Source: an uncultured Prevotellaceae bacterium | GTDB lineage: Bacteria > Bacteroidota > Bacteroidia > Bacteroidales > Bacteroidaceae | Direction of reading: 5' to 3' | DNA: 22,856 nt | Assembly: GCA_905202115.1 (NCBI GenBank) | Contig: CAJKQZ010000017.1 | Location: forward strand, 1 to 22,856 | Shown here: positions 15,177-22,791 of the stretch, piece by piece | Layout of the letters: the number at the start of each line of letters is the position of its first letter | Position numbering within the stretch: the first letter of the stretch is position 1 | The notes under the pieces: model-generated | What the model saw: the letters and a program-made list of their open reading frames with translations, nothing else | The model's database searches: none | Told to the model about the DNA's origin: nothing | Made by a program: the position numbers and the translations under genes

Positions 15177-15195
15177 ACATGACAAAATGTCATGT
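15177..15195. promoter_or_regulatory. Perfect dyad right of array R5
   Basis: ACATGACA and TGTCATGT are perfect 8-bp arms around AAA. With 15015-15031 it shares the core TGACA-3 nt-TGTCA, and the pair brackets array R5. There is no T run, so this one is not a terminator. It may be a binding site for a dimeric regulator. I see no promoter next to it. The stretch 15196-15330 holds nothing I recognise. Confidence 0.4.
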
Positions 15196-15330
15196 TCTGA
15201 AAAGTACGGTTTTGCTACGGTGGTGCGGATATAGCGGTTCGGTGAACGTTATGGCTGTATGGGCGGCGTTGGCTGCTGAGGATGCTTGTTGTGATTGTGT
15301 TCCGGAACGGCAGCGTTGGAATCTGGGCAT

Positions 15331-15363
15331 AAAAAATCCGGCAACCCCGTTCGGGGTTGCCGG
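15331..15363 (-). terminator. Rho-independent terminator of pckA
   Basis: CCGGCAACCCCG (15338-15349) and CGGGGTTGCCGG (15352-15363) form a perfect 12-bp stem. On the minus strand it is followed by a run of six T after one A. It lies 28 bp beyond the pckA stop. Confidence 0.95.
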
Positions 15364-15390
15364 AATATTTGTATGTGTCGTTCTGGAAAC

Positions 15391-16998
15391 TTATCCGAGC
15401 TTCGGACCTGCTGCAACGAGTGCCTTGCCGGCTTCGTTGCTTTCGTATTTCTTGAAGTTCTTGATGAAGCGTCCTGCGAGGTCTTCAGCTTTCTTGTTCC
15501 ACTCCTCGGCGTTTGCGTAAGTGTCGCGCGGATCGAGGATTGCGGGATTGACTCCGGGCAATGATGTGGGAACAACGAAGTTGAAGTAAGGAATTGTCTT
15601 GGTTTCAGCTTTCTCTATCGAGCCGTCGAGGATAGCGTCGATGATAGCGCGGGTGTCTTTGATAGAGATGCGCTTGCCTGTTCCGTTCCAGCCGGTGTTT
15701 ACGAGGTAAGCCTTAGCACCGGTGCGTGTCATCTTCTTAACGAGCTCCTCAGCGTATTTTGTGGGGTGGAGTTCGAGGAATGCCTGGCCGAAGCAAGCCG
15801 AGAAAGTAGGCGTAGGTTCGGTGATTCCGCGCTCGGTACCAGCCAGTTTTGCGGTGAAGCCCGAAAGGAAGTAGTATTTAGCCTGCTCGTTGTCGAGAAT
15901 CGAAACGGGGGGCAGCACGCCGAATGCGTCGGCAGAGAGGTAGATTACCTGCTGTGCGTGGGGACCTTTCGATACGGGCTTGACGATGTTGTTGATGTGG
16001 TAAATGGGGTAGCTTACGCGGGTGTTCTCTGTAACGCTCTTGTCGGCGAAGTCGATTTTGCCGTTGGCGTCAACGGTAACGTTCTCGAGGAGAGCGTCGC
16101 GCTTGATTGCGCCGTAGATGTCGGGCTCAGCTTCTTTGTCGAGGTTGATGACCTTAGCGTAGCAGCCGCCTTCGTAGTTGAATACGCCCTCGTCGTCCCA
16201 TCCGTGCTCGTCGTCGCCGATGAGTTTGCGCTTCGGGTCGGTCGAAAGAGTGGTCTTGCCGGTTCCGGAGAGGCCGAAGAATATTGCCGATGAAGTGCCG
16301 TCCATGTTGGTGTTTGCCGAGCAGTGCATGGAAGCTATGCCGCGCAACGGGTTGAAGTAGTTCATCATCGAGAATATACCTTTCTTCATTTCGCCGCCGT
16401 ACCATGTGTTGATGATAACCTGCTCTTTCGATGTAAGGTTGAACACTACTGCGGTTTCACTGTTGAGGCCGAGCTCCTTGTAGTTCTCTACTTTTGCTTT
16501 CGAAGCGTTGTATACAACGAAGTCGGGCTTGAAGTTGGCGAGTTCTTCGGCTGTGGGGCGGATGAACATGTTGGTAACGAAGTGTGCCTGCCATGCAACT
16601 TCAACAATGAAGCGTACGCAGAGGCGGGTTGTGGGGTTTGCGCCGCAGAAGCCGTCTACCACGTAGAGTTTCTTGCCGGAGAGTTCCTTTACGGCAAGTT
16701 CTTTGAGCACATTCCATGTTTCAACCGATGCTTTCTTGTTGTCGTTCTTGTATTCGTCGGTTGTCCACCATACGGTATCTTTGCTGGTTTCGTCGTAAAC
16801 GATGAACTTGTCTTTGGGTGAGCGGCCGGTGTATATACCAGTCATTACGTTGACTGCGCCCAGCTCGGTTTCCTGTCCTTTTTCGAAGCCTTCGAGGCCT
16901 GCTTTGGTCTCTTCTTCGAAAAGTACTTCGTAGGAAGGATTGTGCATCACTTCCTTCACATTCTGAATGCCATACTGGCTCAAATCCAAATTTGCCAT
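15391..16998 (-). CDS. pckA: Phosphoenolpyruvate carboxykinase (ATP)
   Basis: A 535-residue ATP-dependent PEP carboxykinase of the normal length. It interconverts oxaloacetate plus ATP with phosphoenolpyruvate, CO2 and ADP in the cytoplasm. In gut Bacteroidales it often runs in the carboxylating direction on the way to succinate and propionate, as well as in gluconeogenesis. The family motifs are present: WYGGEMKKG at 199-207, the P-loop GLSGTGKTTLS at 242-252 and the metal-binding GDDEHGWD at 261-268. The ATP-type P-loop separates it from the GTP-dependent enzyme. It is a single-gene unit, with a strong terminator close behind and a promoter-like TAATTTTG upstream. Nothing is truncated. Confidence 0.98.
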   Translation of the reverse strand: MANLDLSQYGIQNVKEVMHNPSYEVLFEEETKAGLEGFEKGQETELGAVNVMTGIYTGRSPKDKFIVYDETSKDTVWWTTDEYKNDNKKASVETWNVLKELAVKELSGKKLYVVDGFCGANPTTRLCVRFIVEVAWQAHFVTNMFIRPTAEELANFKPDFVVYNASKAKVENYKELGLNSETAVVFNLTSKEQVIINTWYGGEMKKGIFSMMNYFNPLRGIASMHCSANTNMDGTSSAIFFGLSGTGKTTLSTDPKRKLIGDDEHGWDDEGVFNYEGGCYAKVINLDKEAEPDIYGAIKRDALLENVTVDANGKIDFADKSVTENTRVSYPIYHINNIVKPVSKGPHAQQVIYLSADAFGVLPPVSILDNEQAKYYFLSGFTAKLAGTERGITEPTPTFSACFGQAFLELHPTKYAEELVKKMTRTGAKAYLVNTGWNGTGKRISIKDTRAIIDAILDGSIEKAETKTIPYFNFVVPTSLPGVNPAILDPRDTYANAEEWNKKAEDLAGRFIKNFKKYESNEAGKALVAAGPKLG

Positions 16999-17078
16999 AA
17001 TGTTGAAGTTTTATCTTAGTTTTAGTTATATGTAATCTTTTTGCAGGCAGGGCGTTGCGTGTCCCTGTGAATCCGTTA

Positions 17079-17119
17079 CAAAATTAAGGAAAAGCGTATG
17101 ACGTGCTTTTTCTGTCATA
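17079..17119 (-). promoter_or_regulatory. Promoter and upstream dyad of pckA
   Basis: The minus strand reads TAATTTTG at 17086-17079 (TAnnTTTG), about 80 bp before the pckA ATG. Where the -33 element would be expected there is instead an inverted repeat, TATGAC (17097-17102) and GTCATA (17114-17119), spaced by 11 nt. This suggests binding of a regulator in place of a strong -33 box, which would suit carbon-dependent control; the regulator is unknown. The stretch 17120-17359 holds nothing I recognise. Confidence 0.4.
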
Positions 17120-17359
17120 TTAATTATTGTGTTAAAGTGTTAATTCTATGATAAAATGGGCAGCGAAAATTCTGAGGCTCCGCGTTTTGCAAAGCATGAT
17201 TTGCAAAGGTGGCAGGGCTTGGGCCCGCTGACAGCAGGCAGCTGTGCGCGGAATGTGTTGTTATGTTATAGATCGGTATGCGGGTGGGATTTTTCTGTCG
17301 GATGTGTCTTTAATGATTTTAATGTATTTAAGGTCGTTGGAGGCCTTTGAAACCGTGCG

Positions 17360-17502
17360 GTTTTGCAGACAAAAACGGTCAGCTGGCAAGTAATTGAAAA
17401 TCAGCAGGTGTATATATGGTAAAAAATATGTCTGAGATAATTCAAAATATCTCAGACATATTTTCAATTATCTCCCTTGTATTTTCAATTTGCTGCGGGA
17501 AG
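17360..17502. repeat. Extended repeat element, copy R6 (143 bp, includes a 21-bp array)
   Basis: This 143-bp element pairs with 21019-21161 without gaps, at about 90% identity by hand alignment. It begins GTTTTGCAGACAAAAACGG, holds cores TATGTCTGAGATA (17427-17439), TATCTCAGACATA (17448-17460) and the divergent TATCTCCCTTGTA (17469-17481), and ends at GCGGGAAG. The first two cores with their flanking A and T form 17-bp arms around an 8-nt loop. It lies between pckA and rpsO, both on the minus strand. Confidence 0.93.
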
Positions 17503-17633
17503 TTTTTCACCGTGTAAAAAAATAAAATATTTTTCTGCGAGGCCGTTTTTTATAAAACCTTCTCTATTCAATTTTCTGCCGGAACGGTTCCGCACGTCCG
17601 TGTGGCATTGGTTTCCGTCGGCCGGATGAAACG

Positions 17634-17670
17634 CAAAACCGCCCGTCGCTTTGTTGCAGCAGCGGGCGGC
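17634..17670 (-). terminator. Terminator of rpsO
   Basis: CCGCCCG (17639-17645) and CGGGCGG (17663-17669) form the outer stem, with further pairing of CGCT and AGC inside. On the minus strand the stem is followed by TTTTGCG, a short T run. It lies 36 bp beyond the rpsO stop. Confidence 0.7.
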
Positions 17671-17705
17671 TTGTTGTTCTTGGGGCTTGCGGCCTCTGCG
17701 AAGTG

Positions 17706-17975
17706 TTACTTACGCAGGCCCAATGCCTTGACAATTGCGCGGTAGCGGTTGATGTCGCGGTCTTTCAGGTAATTGAGCAGTGCGCGGCGCTTGCCTACCA
17801 GTCTTACGAGAGCCCTTTCTGTGTTATGATCTTTACGGTTGGCTTTCATGTGTTCCGTCAGGTGGGAGATACGGTATGAAAATAATGCCACCTGAGCTTC
17901 GGGTGAGCCGGTGTCAGTATTCGACTTTCCGTATTGTCCAAAGATCTCTTTCTTTTTGTCTTGGTCTAAGTACAT
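17706..17975 (-). CDS. rpsO: 30S ribosomal protein S15
   Basis: An 89-residue protein of exactly the usual S15 length. The conserved GQYGKSNTDTGSPEAQVALF region at 13-32, SYRISHLTEHMKANRKDHNT and the LVGKRRALLNYLKDRD block at about 59-74 are all present. S15 binds the central domain of 16S rRNA early in 30S assembly. It is alone in its unit, back to back with typA, with its own promoter at 18032-18062 and a terminator behind. The predicted leader of about 48 nt could hold an autoregulatory site, but I cannot identify one. Confidence 0.98.
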   Translation of the reverse strand: MYLDQDKKKEIFGQYGKSNTDTGSPEAQVALFSYRISHLTEHMKANRKDHNTERALVRLVGKRRALLNYLKDRDINRYRAIVKALGLRK

Positions 17976-18031
17976 AAGAAATGTTGAATTTATTGATTAC
18001 TAATTGCTGCAATTTTATCTGCAAGCGGGTG

Positions 18032-18062
18032 CAAATGTAGGCATTTACTGTTAATTAGCAAA
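18032..18062 (-). promoter_or_regulatory. Promoter of rpsO, canonical Bacteroidetes type
   Basis: On the minus strand TTTG (18062-18059), a 19-nt spacer and TACATTTG (18039-18032) fit the Bacteroidetes TTTG-N19-21-TAnnTTTG consensus exactly. It is the best promoter in the window. Predicted transcription starts about 48 nt before the rpsO ATG. Confidence 0.8.
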
Positions 18063-18145
18063 CTTTGAGCGACATTTTGTGCGCTTTCGGGGTGAGAAAT
18101 GAACGAAAAGCGTGCTTCCCGCCATGCGTTTGCATATAAAAATTG

Positions 18146-18153
18146 TAAATTTG
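18146..18153 (+). promoter_or_regulatory. Promoter -7 element of typA
   Basis: TAAATTTG matches TAnnTTTG. It lies 27 bp before the typA ATG at 18181, so the leader is about 20 nt. That excludes the upstream in-frame ATG at 18112 as a start. A TTTG at 18129-18132 is closer than usual (13 nt). Confidence 0.5.
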
Positions 18154-18180
18154 CACCGTTTTTTAAAGGATATTTTTTCA

Positions 18181-19974
18181 ATGCAAGACATTCGTAACAT
18201 TGCAATCATAGCACACGTCGACCACGGAAAAACAACCCTTGTCGACAAAATGCTTATGGCCGGCAAGCTGTTCCGCGACAATCAGAACACGGGAACACAG
18301 ATTCTCGACAGCAACGACCTCGAGCGCGAAAGAGGCATAACCATTCTGTCGAAAAACGTTTCGATACGTTACAAGGACGTGAAAATAAATATTATCGACA
18401 CTCCGGGGCACAGCGACTTCGGCGGCGAGGTGGAGCGCGTGCTCAACATGGCCGACGGATGCATACTCCTTGTCGACGCTTTCGAAGGCCCGATGCCGCA
18501 AACGCGCTTCGTGCTGCAAAAGGCGCTTCAGATAGGATTGAAACCCATTGTTGTGGTAAACAAGGTAGACAAGCCCAACTGCCGGCCCGAAGAAGTGTAC
18601 GAAATGGTGTTCGATCTGATGTACTCTCTCGACGCAACGGAAGACCAGCTCGACTTTCCCGTGGTTTACGGCTCGGCCAAGCAGGGATGGATGGGGCCCG
18701 ACTATAACAGACCTACGAACGACATCACTTATCTGCTCGACAAAATTATAAATGTCATTCCCGCACCGGAGCAGCTGGAAGGTACGCCGCAGATGCTCAT
18801 AACCTCGCTCAGCTATTCCAGTTATACGGGCCGTATCGCCGTGGGGCGCGTTCACCGCGGCACACTCACCAACGGCATGGACGTTACGATTGCCCACCGC
18901 GACGGAACCTTAGAGAAAACAAAGATAAAAGACCTTCAGACATTCGAGGGAATGGGCCAGGCTCACGCCGAAAGCGTGTCGAGCGGAGACATCTGCGCCA
19001 TTGTGGGCCTTGACAACTTCGAGATAGGCGACACGATATGCGATTTCGCCAATCCCGAGCCGCTTCCTCCCATTGCTATCGACGAACCGACGATGTCTAT
19101 GCTGTTCACGATAAACGATTCGCCGTTCTTTGGCCGCGAAGGAAAATACTGCACCTCTCGCCACATAGGCGACCGCCTGAAAAAAGAGCTCGAAAAGAAT
19201 CTCGCGCTGAGGGTAAAGGAGCTGTCGGCCGACAGCTGGGCGGTTTCTGGTCGCGGCGTGCTTCATCTCTCGGTGCTTATCGAGACAATGCGCCGCGAGG
19301 GCTATGAATTGCAAGTGGGCCAGCCGCAGGTTATCTACAAGAACATCGACGGAGTGAAATGCGAGCCGATCGAGGAACTTACAATCAATGTTCCCGAGGA
19401 ATATTCAAGCAAGATGATAGATATGGTCACGCGCCGCAAGGGCGAGATGACTTCAATGGAGTCGCAGGGAGACCGCGTGAACATCGAGTTCGAGATTCCC
19501 TCGCGCGGAATAATAGGTTTGCGCACCAATGTGCTTACCGGTAGTCAGGGAGAGGCAATAATGGCCCACCGTTTCAAGGAATACCAGCCGTACAAGGGCG
19601 AAATCGTGCGCCGCACCAACGGTTCGATGATTGCATTGGAGAGCGGAACGGCCTTTGCCTATGCTATCGACCACCTTCAGGACAGGGGAAAATTCTTCAT
19701 CTCGCCGCAGGACGATGTGTACGCCGGCGAAGTGGTAGGAGAGCACGTTCACGACAACGACCTCGTGGTGAACGTTACCAAAGCCAAGCAGCTTACGAAT
19801 ATGCGCGCGAGCGGAGCCGACGAAAAGGCCAGAATCGTGCCGCCCGTGGTTTTCTCGCTCGAAGAAGCCCTCGAATACATCAAGGAGGACGAATATGTGG
19901 AGGTTACTCCCAAGAATATGCGAATGCGCAAGGTGATTCTCGACCATCTCGAGCGCAAGCGTGCCGCCAGATAG
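18181..19974 (+). CDS. typA: Ribosome-associated GTPase TypA/BipA
   Basis: A 597-residue translational GTPase of the expected length. The GTPase motifs are AHVDHGKTTL at 11-20 (G1), RGITI at 51-55 (G2), DTPGH at 73-77 (G3) and NKVD at 127-130 (G4). They are followed by an EF-G-like domain II, domains III and V, and the BipA-specific C-terminal region (FKEYQPYKGEIVRRTNGSMI). It binds the ribosome and is needed for efficient 50S assembly and stress growth in other bacteria. The frame extends upstream to 18112, but the promoter element at 18146 and the conserved start MQDIRNIAIIAHVDHGKTT set the start at 18181. It converges on the TSUP gene across a shared terminator. Confidence 0.97.
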   Translation: MQDIRNIAIIAHVDHGKTTLVDKMLMAGKLFRDNQNTGTQILDSNDLERERGITILSKNVSIRYKDVKINIIDTPGHSDFGGEVERVLNMADGCILLVDAFEGPMPQTRFVLQKALQIGLKPIVVVNKVDKPNCRPEEVYEMVFDLMYSLDATEDQLDFPVVYGSAKQGWMGPDYNRPTNDITYLLDKIINVIPAPEQLEGTPQMLITSLSYSSYTGRIAVGRVHRGTLTNGMDVTIAHRDGTLEKTKIKDLQTFEGMGQAHAESVSSGDICAIVGLDNFEIGDTICDFANPEPLPPIAIDEPTMSMLFTINDSPFFGREGKYCTSRHIGDRLKKELEKNLALRVKELSADSWAVSGRGVLHLSVLIETMRREGYELQVGQPQVIYKNIDGVKCEPIEELTINVPEEYSSKMIDMVTRRKGEMTSMESQGDRVNIEFEIPSRGIIGLRTNVLTGSQGEAIMAHRFKEYQPYKGEIVRRTNGSMIALESGTAFAYAIDHLQDRGKFFISPQDDVYAGEVVGEHVHDNDLVVNVTKAKQLTNMRASGADEKARIVPPVVFSLEEALEYIKEDEYVEVTPKNMRMRKVILDHLERKRAAR

Positions 19975-20018
19975 TATTTCGCGGAAAGAAATATGCTTGT
20001 ATTTCGATAAATATACAG

Positions 20019-20052
20019 AACAGCGGCGCAAACACAGGTTTGCGCCGCTGTT
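20019..20052. terminator. Bidirectional terminator between typA and the TSUP gene
   Basis: Perfect 15-bp arms (20019-20033 and 20038-20052) pair around the loop ACAG. The arms begin AACAGCGGCGC and end GCGCCGCTGTT. It lies between two convergent genes and has U-rich sequence on the typA side, so it probably serves both. Confidence 0.9.
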
Positions 20053-20092
20053 TGTTTCTTATATAGTGCGAGGCGTTATGCCTTTTCCGTCG

Positions 20093-20812
20093 TTATTTTG
20101 CGCTTATGAACAGCCATACGCTTACGAGAATTATCACGCCGAGCACGAGTTTGTTGTAGAACTCCTTGTTTATATGACGTATCAGGCGCATGGCGAGAAA
20201 GTTTCCCACCATCATCGTCAGTCCTATCACTACGCCGTGCACGAGCGCCTGCCAGTCGAGGTATCCCAGCGCGTGATAGGTGTACGCCCGCACGATGTGC
20301 ATGGACGTTGCCGCCATAGCTTCGGTGGCAATGAACGCCACGGGCGTAAGGTTGAGAGTGAGGAATACCGAACTGCTCAGCGGGCCGTACAGTCCTATGA
20401 GCCCGTTTACGGCTCCCGTTATGGCGCCGCCTGCAAACATCGTAGGGCGCGAAGAGGGCAATTTGAATTTGCCTATGAACGTCGTAAGAGCGAATATTAC
20501 GAGGCAGACGCACACAATGCGCGTCATCAGAACTTTCGGCGCAATGGCAAAGCCGAAAGCGCCCAGCGCCGTGAAAGGTATGGCGAACAAAAGAAACTGC
20601 AGAACCTTTTTCCAGCAGATTTTCTTGAAGCCGAGCGTCATTTTTGCCGCGTTGCTCATGAGCTGCGCAACCGCTGCCACGGGCACGGCCACCTGCACGC
20701 CCGATACGCTCGCTATGGCCGGAATGATGACAAGTCCTCCGCTGCAACCAACGGCGCCCGATAAAAATCCGGCAGCCAAACCAACGAGAGCGAAGAATAG
20801 TTCATCAGACAT
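20093..20812 (-). CDS. TSUP (TauE/SafE) family membrane transporter
   Basis: A 239-residue hydrophobic protein with about seven or eight membrane segments. The N-terminal motif GLAAGFLSGAVGCSGGLVIIP at about 11-31 and its echo FAGGAITGAVNGLIGLYGP in the second half are the duplicated signature of the sulfite exporter TauE/SafE (TSUP) family. Members move sulfonates, sulfite or other small organic anions across the inner membrane, and most have no known substrate. There is no sulfur gene beside it to guide a guess. It is a single-gene unit, convergent with typA and divergent from the acyltransferase gene. The length is near the lower end for the family but both halves are complete. Confidence 0.9.
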   Translation of the reverse strand: MSDELFFALVGLAAGFLSGAVGCSGGLVIIPAIASVSGVQVAVPVAAVAQLMSNAAKMTLGFKKICWKKVLQFLLFAIPFTALGAFGFAIAPKVLMTRIVCVCLVIFALTTFIGKFKLPSSRPTMFAGGAITGAVNGLIGLYGPLSSSVFLTLNLTPVAFIATEAMAATSMHIVRAYTYHALGYLDWQALVHGVVIGLTMMVGNFLAMRLIRHINKEFYNKLVLGVIILVSVWLFISAK

Positions 20813-20830
20813 AAGGCTTTATTTTTAATG

Positions 20831-20838
20831 CAAAATTA
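20831..20838 (-). promoter_or_regulatory. Promoter -7 element of the TSUP gene
   Basis: The minus strand reads TAATTTTG (TAnnTTTG), 18 bp before the ATG, giving a very short leader of about 10-12 nt. A TTTG lies only 12 nt upstream of it, closer than usual. The stretch 20860-21018 holds nothing I recognise. Confidence 0.4.
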
Positions 20839-21018
20839 CGAAAAAATAAGCAAACTCCCCGATGTGCCGCCATGTAATCGGAGTGTTTGTGGCTTAGTGG
20901 CCGAGGGGAAACGGTGCGGATGCAGAACTGCGGCAACGGTTCCGTTTTTATGTGCAAAGATATTCATATAAAGAAAACCGCGGTTCTCCGTTATAAATTC
21001 CGCCGCTTTTCCGAGTAT

Positions 21019-21161
21019 GTTTTACAGACAAAAACGGTCAGCGGCCAAGCACTTGAAAATCAGCATGTATATATGTAGCAAAAAATATGTCTGAGATATT
21101 TTAAAATATCTCAGACATATTTTGAATTATCTCCCTTGTAATTTCAATTTGCTGCGGGAAG
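21019..21161. repeat. Extended repeat element, copy R7 (143 bp, includes a 42-bp perfect palindrome)
   Basis: This is the near-twin of 17360-17502: same length, no gaps, 14 differences by hand count. Cores are TATGTCTGAGATA (21086-21098), TATCTCAGACATA (21107-21119) and TATCTCCCTTGTA (21128-21140). Positions 21082-21123 are a perfect 42-bp palindrome that covers the first two cores and the TTTTAAAA between them. The element ends with GCGGGAAG. It lies in the divergent gap between the TSUP and acyltransferase genes. Confidence 0.95.
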
Positions 21162-21313
21162 ATTTTTTTGTGTCGGGATTTTTTTTTCGCAAAAAGTGAT
21201 TTGTTTGTGTTTTTTCTGTAATTCCGTGATTCTTTCGGCGGGCGGATTGATGATATGTTGCAGCCCGTTGTGGAAAATGGGCGGATATATTATACTATGA
21301 CGTACCTTTTTGT

Positions 21314-21321
21314 TAAATTTG
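21314..21321 (+). promoter_or_regulatory. Promoter -7 element of the acyltransferase gene
   Basis: TAAATTTG matches TAnnTTTG and gives a leader of about 70 nt before the ATG at 21399. No TTTG element is found at 19-21 nt. The stretch 21162-21313 is AT-rich with T runs and nothing else I recognise. Confidence 0.45.
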
Positions 21322-21398
21322 CCTATAATAGATGTTGCGGCCTTTAGGACTGCGCTTTTTTAAATAATCGTATTCATAATTTCAAAAGACTAATATCG

Positions 21399-22559
21399 AT
21401 GCAAATCAGACCTGCGGCAGCGTTTGCCGACACAAAACCTCATTATGACATTCTCGACGGCCTGCGCGGCGTGGCTGCGCTGCTGGTTGTTTGGTATCAC
21501 GTGCACGAAGGCTTTTCGTTTGCCGGCGACGGGGGACCTATCACGGGCATTAACCACGGATACCTGGCGGTTGACTTCTTTTTTATGCTTTCGGGCTTCG
21601 TTATAAGTTATGCTTACGACGACCGCTGGGGGAAAAGCCTGACGCTGGGCAATTTCTTCAAACGCCGTCTAATCCGTCTGCACCCTATGGTGATGATGGG
21701 CGCGTTTTTGGGCGCTATAACCTTTTGCATTCAGGGCTGTGTGCAGTGGGACGGAACGCATGTTGCCACATCGGCCGTAATGATTGCGCTGCTTTGCGGA
21801 ATGTTCTTTATTCCGGCGCTGCCGGGTATGGCGCGCGAGGTGAGGGGCAACGGCGAGATGTTTCCGCTTAACGGCCCGAGCTGGTCTTTGTTTTTTGAAT
21901 ATATAGGCAACATTGTCTATGCGCTTGTGATTCGCCGCTTGTCGACGAAAGTGCTGGCGGTGTTTACGGGACTGTTAGGAGTGACATATGCATGGTTTGC
22001 CATTGCCGACGTTTCGGGCTATGGCTGCATGGGAGTGGGCTGGACGCTCGATACTCTGAACTTTGCCGGCGGATTGCTGCGAATGATGTTCCCGTTCTCT
22101 ATGGGTATGCTGCTGTCGCGCACGTTCCGGCCGGTGAAGGTAAGAGGCGCGTTCTGGATTTGTTCGGTCGTGTTGCTGGCTTTCTTTATCGTGCCCAATC
22201 TTTTGCCCTGGAGCGGCCTGTGCATGAACGGCGTGTTCGAGTTCTTCTGCATTGCGGCTGTATTCCCCACGCTTGTGGTGCTCGGTGCCTCGGGCGTAAC
22301 GAGCGACAGGTGCTCGGCAATGGTGTGCAAGTTCTTCGGCGACATATCGTTCCCGCTCTATATAATTCACTATCCGTTCATGTATCTGTTTTACGCGTGG
22401 ATGATGAAGACGCAGCAGTTTACTCTGGTCGAGACATGGCCGGTGGCGATAGGCGTGTGCGCGTGGAACGTGGCGCTGGCGTGGTTGTGCCTGAAATTCT
22501 ACGATTTGCCGGTGCGCAGGTGGCTCACAAAGCGTTTCCTTCCGCAGAGCAAGCATTGA
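21399..22559 (+). CDS. Membrane acyltransferase, AT3 (OafA/YrhL-like) family
   Basis: A 386-residue integral membrane protein with about ten hydrophobic segments. The family signature is near the N-terminus: ILDGLRGVAALLVVWYHVHE at about 18-37, with the likely catalytic His34, followed by AVDFFFMLSGFVISYAY and the arginine-rich FFKRRLIRLHP. AT3 enzymes transfer acyl groups, often acetyl, onto sugars of O-antigen, capsule or other extracytoplasmic molecules. No glycan gene lies beside it, so the acceptor cannot be told. It is a single-gene unit with its own promoter and a strong terminator. There is no C-terminal SGNH domain, so it is the membrane-only type. Confidence 0.93.
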   Translation: MQIRPAAAFADTKPHYDILDGLRGVAALLVVWYHVHEGFSFAGDGGPITGINHGYLAVDFFFMLSGFVISYAYDDRWGKSLTLGNFFKRRLIRLHPMVMMGAFLGAITFCIQGCVQWDGTHVATSAVMIALLCGMFFIPALPGMAREVRGNGEMFPLNGPSWSLFFEYIGNIVYALVIRRLSTKVLAVFTGLLGVTYAWFAIADVSGYGCMGVGWTLDTLNFAGGLLRMMFPFSMGMLLSRTFRPVKVRGAFWICSVVLLAFFIVPNLLPWSGLCMNGVFEFFCIAAVFPTLVVLGASGVTSDRCSAMVCKFFGDISFPLYIIHYPFMYLFYAWMMKTQQFTLVETWPVAIGVCAWNVALAWLCLKFYDLPVRRWLTKRFLPQSKH

Positions 22560-22586
22560 AAATGCTGCAAAAACATATAAGTATAC

Positions 22587-22620
22587 CGCCCGCGGCTCAT
22601 CGTAGCTGCGGGCGTTTTGT
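22587..22620 (+). terminator. Rho-independent terminator of the acyltransferase gene
   Basis: CGCCCGCGGCT (22587-22597) and AGCTGCGGGCG (22604-22614) form an 11-bp stem with the short loop CATCGT, followed by TTTTGTTTG. It begins 27 bp after the stop codon. The stretch 22621-22756 beyond it holds nothing I recognise. Confidence 0.88.
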
Positions 22621-22791
22621 TTGTTCGGCAAATCTTTTCGGAATTTCCGGTGTTGCTTGGTAGCGGGAAAGCCTTTTGTCTTTTCCTTATGGCGGTGGAA
22701 AATACCGTGCGAGTAGAAAACCGGAGTAATAGGGGTTTGTGAAAAAATTGGCCTCTTGAAAAAATAAAATATTTTTTTCGTGGTAAAAAAC

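Noticed and set aside
18112..18180. N-terminal extension of TypA from 18112
   Set aside because: The promoter element at 18146-18153 lies inside it, and the conserved family start is at 18181.
20887..21078. A 63-residue open frame left of array R7
   Set aside because: Its second half is the repeat element itself, and the matching sequence at R6 has no corresponding frame.
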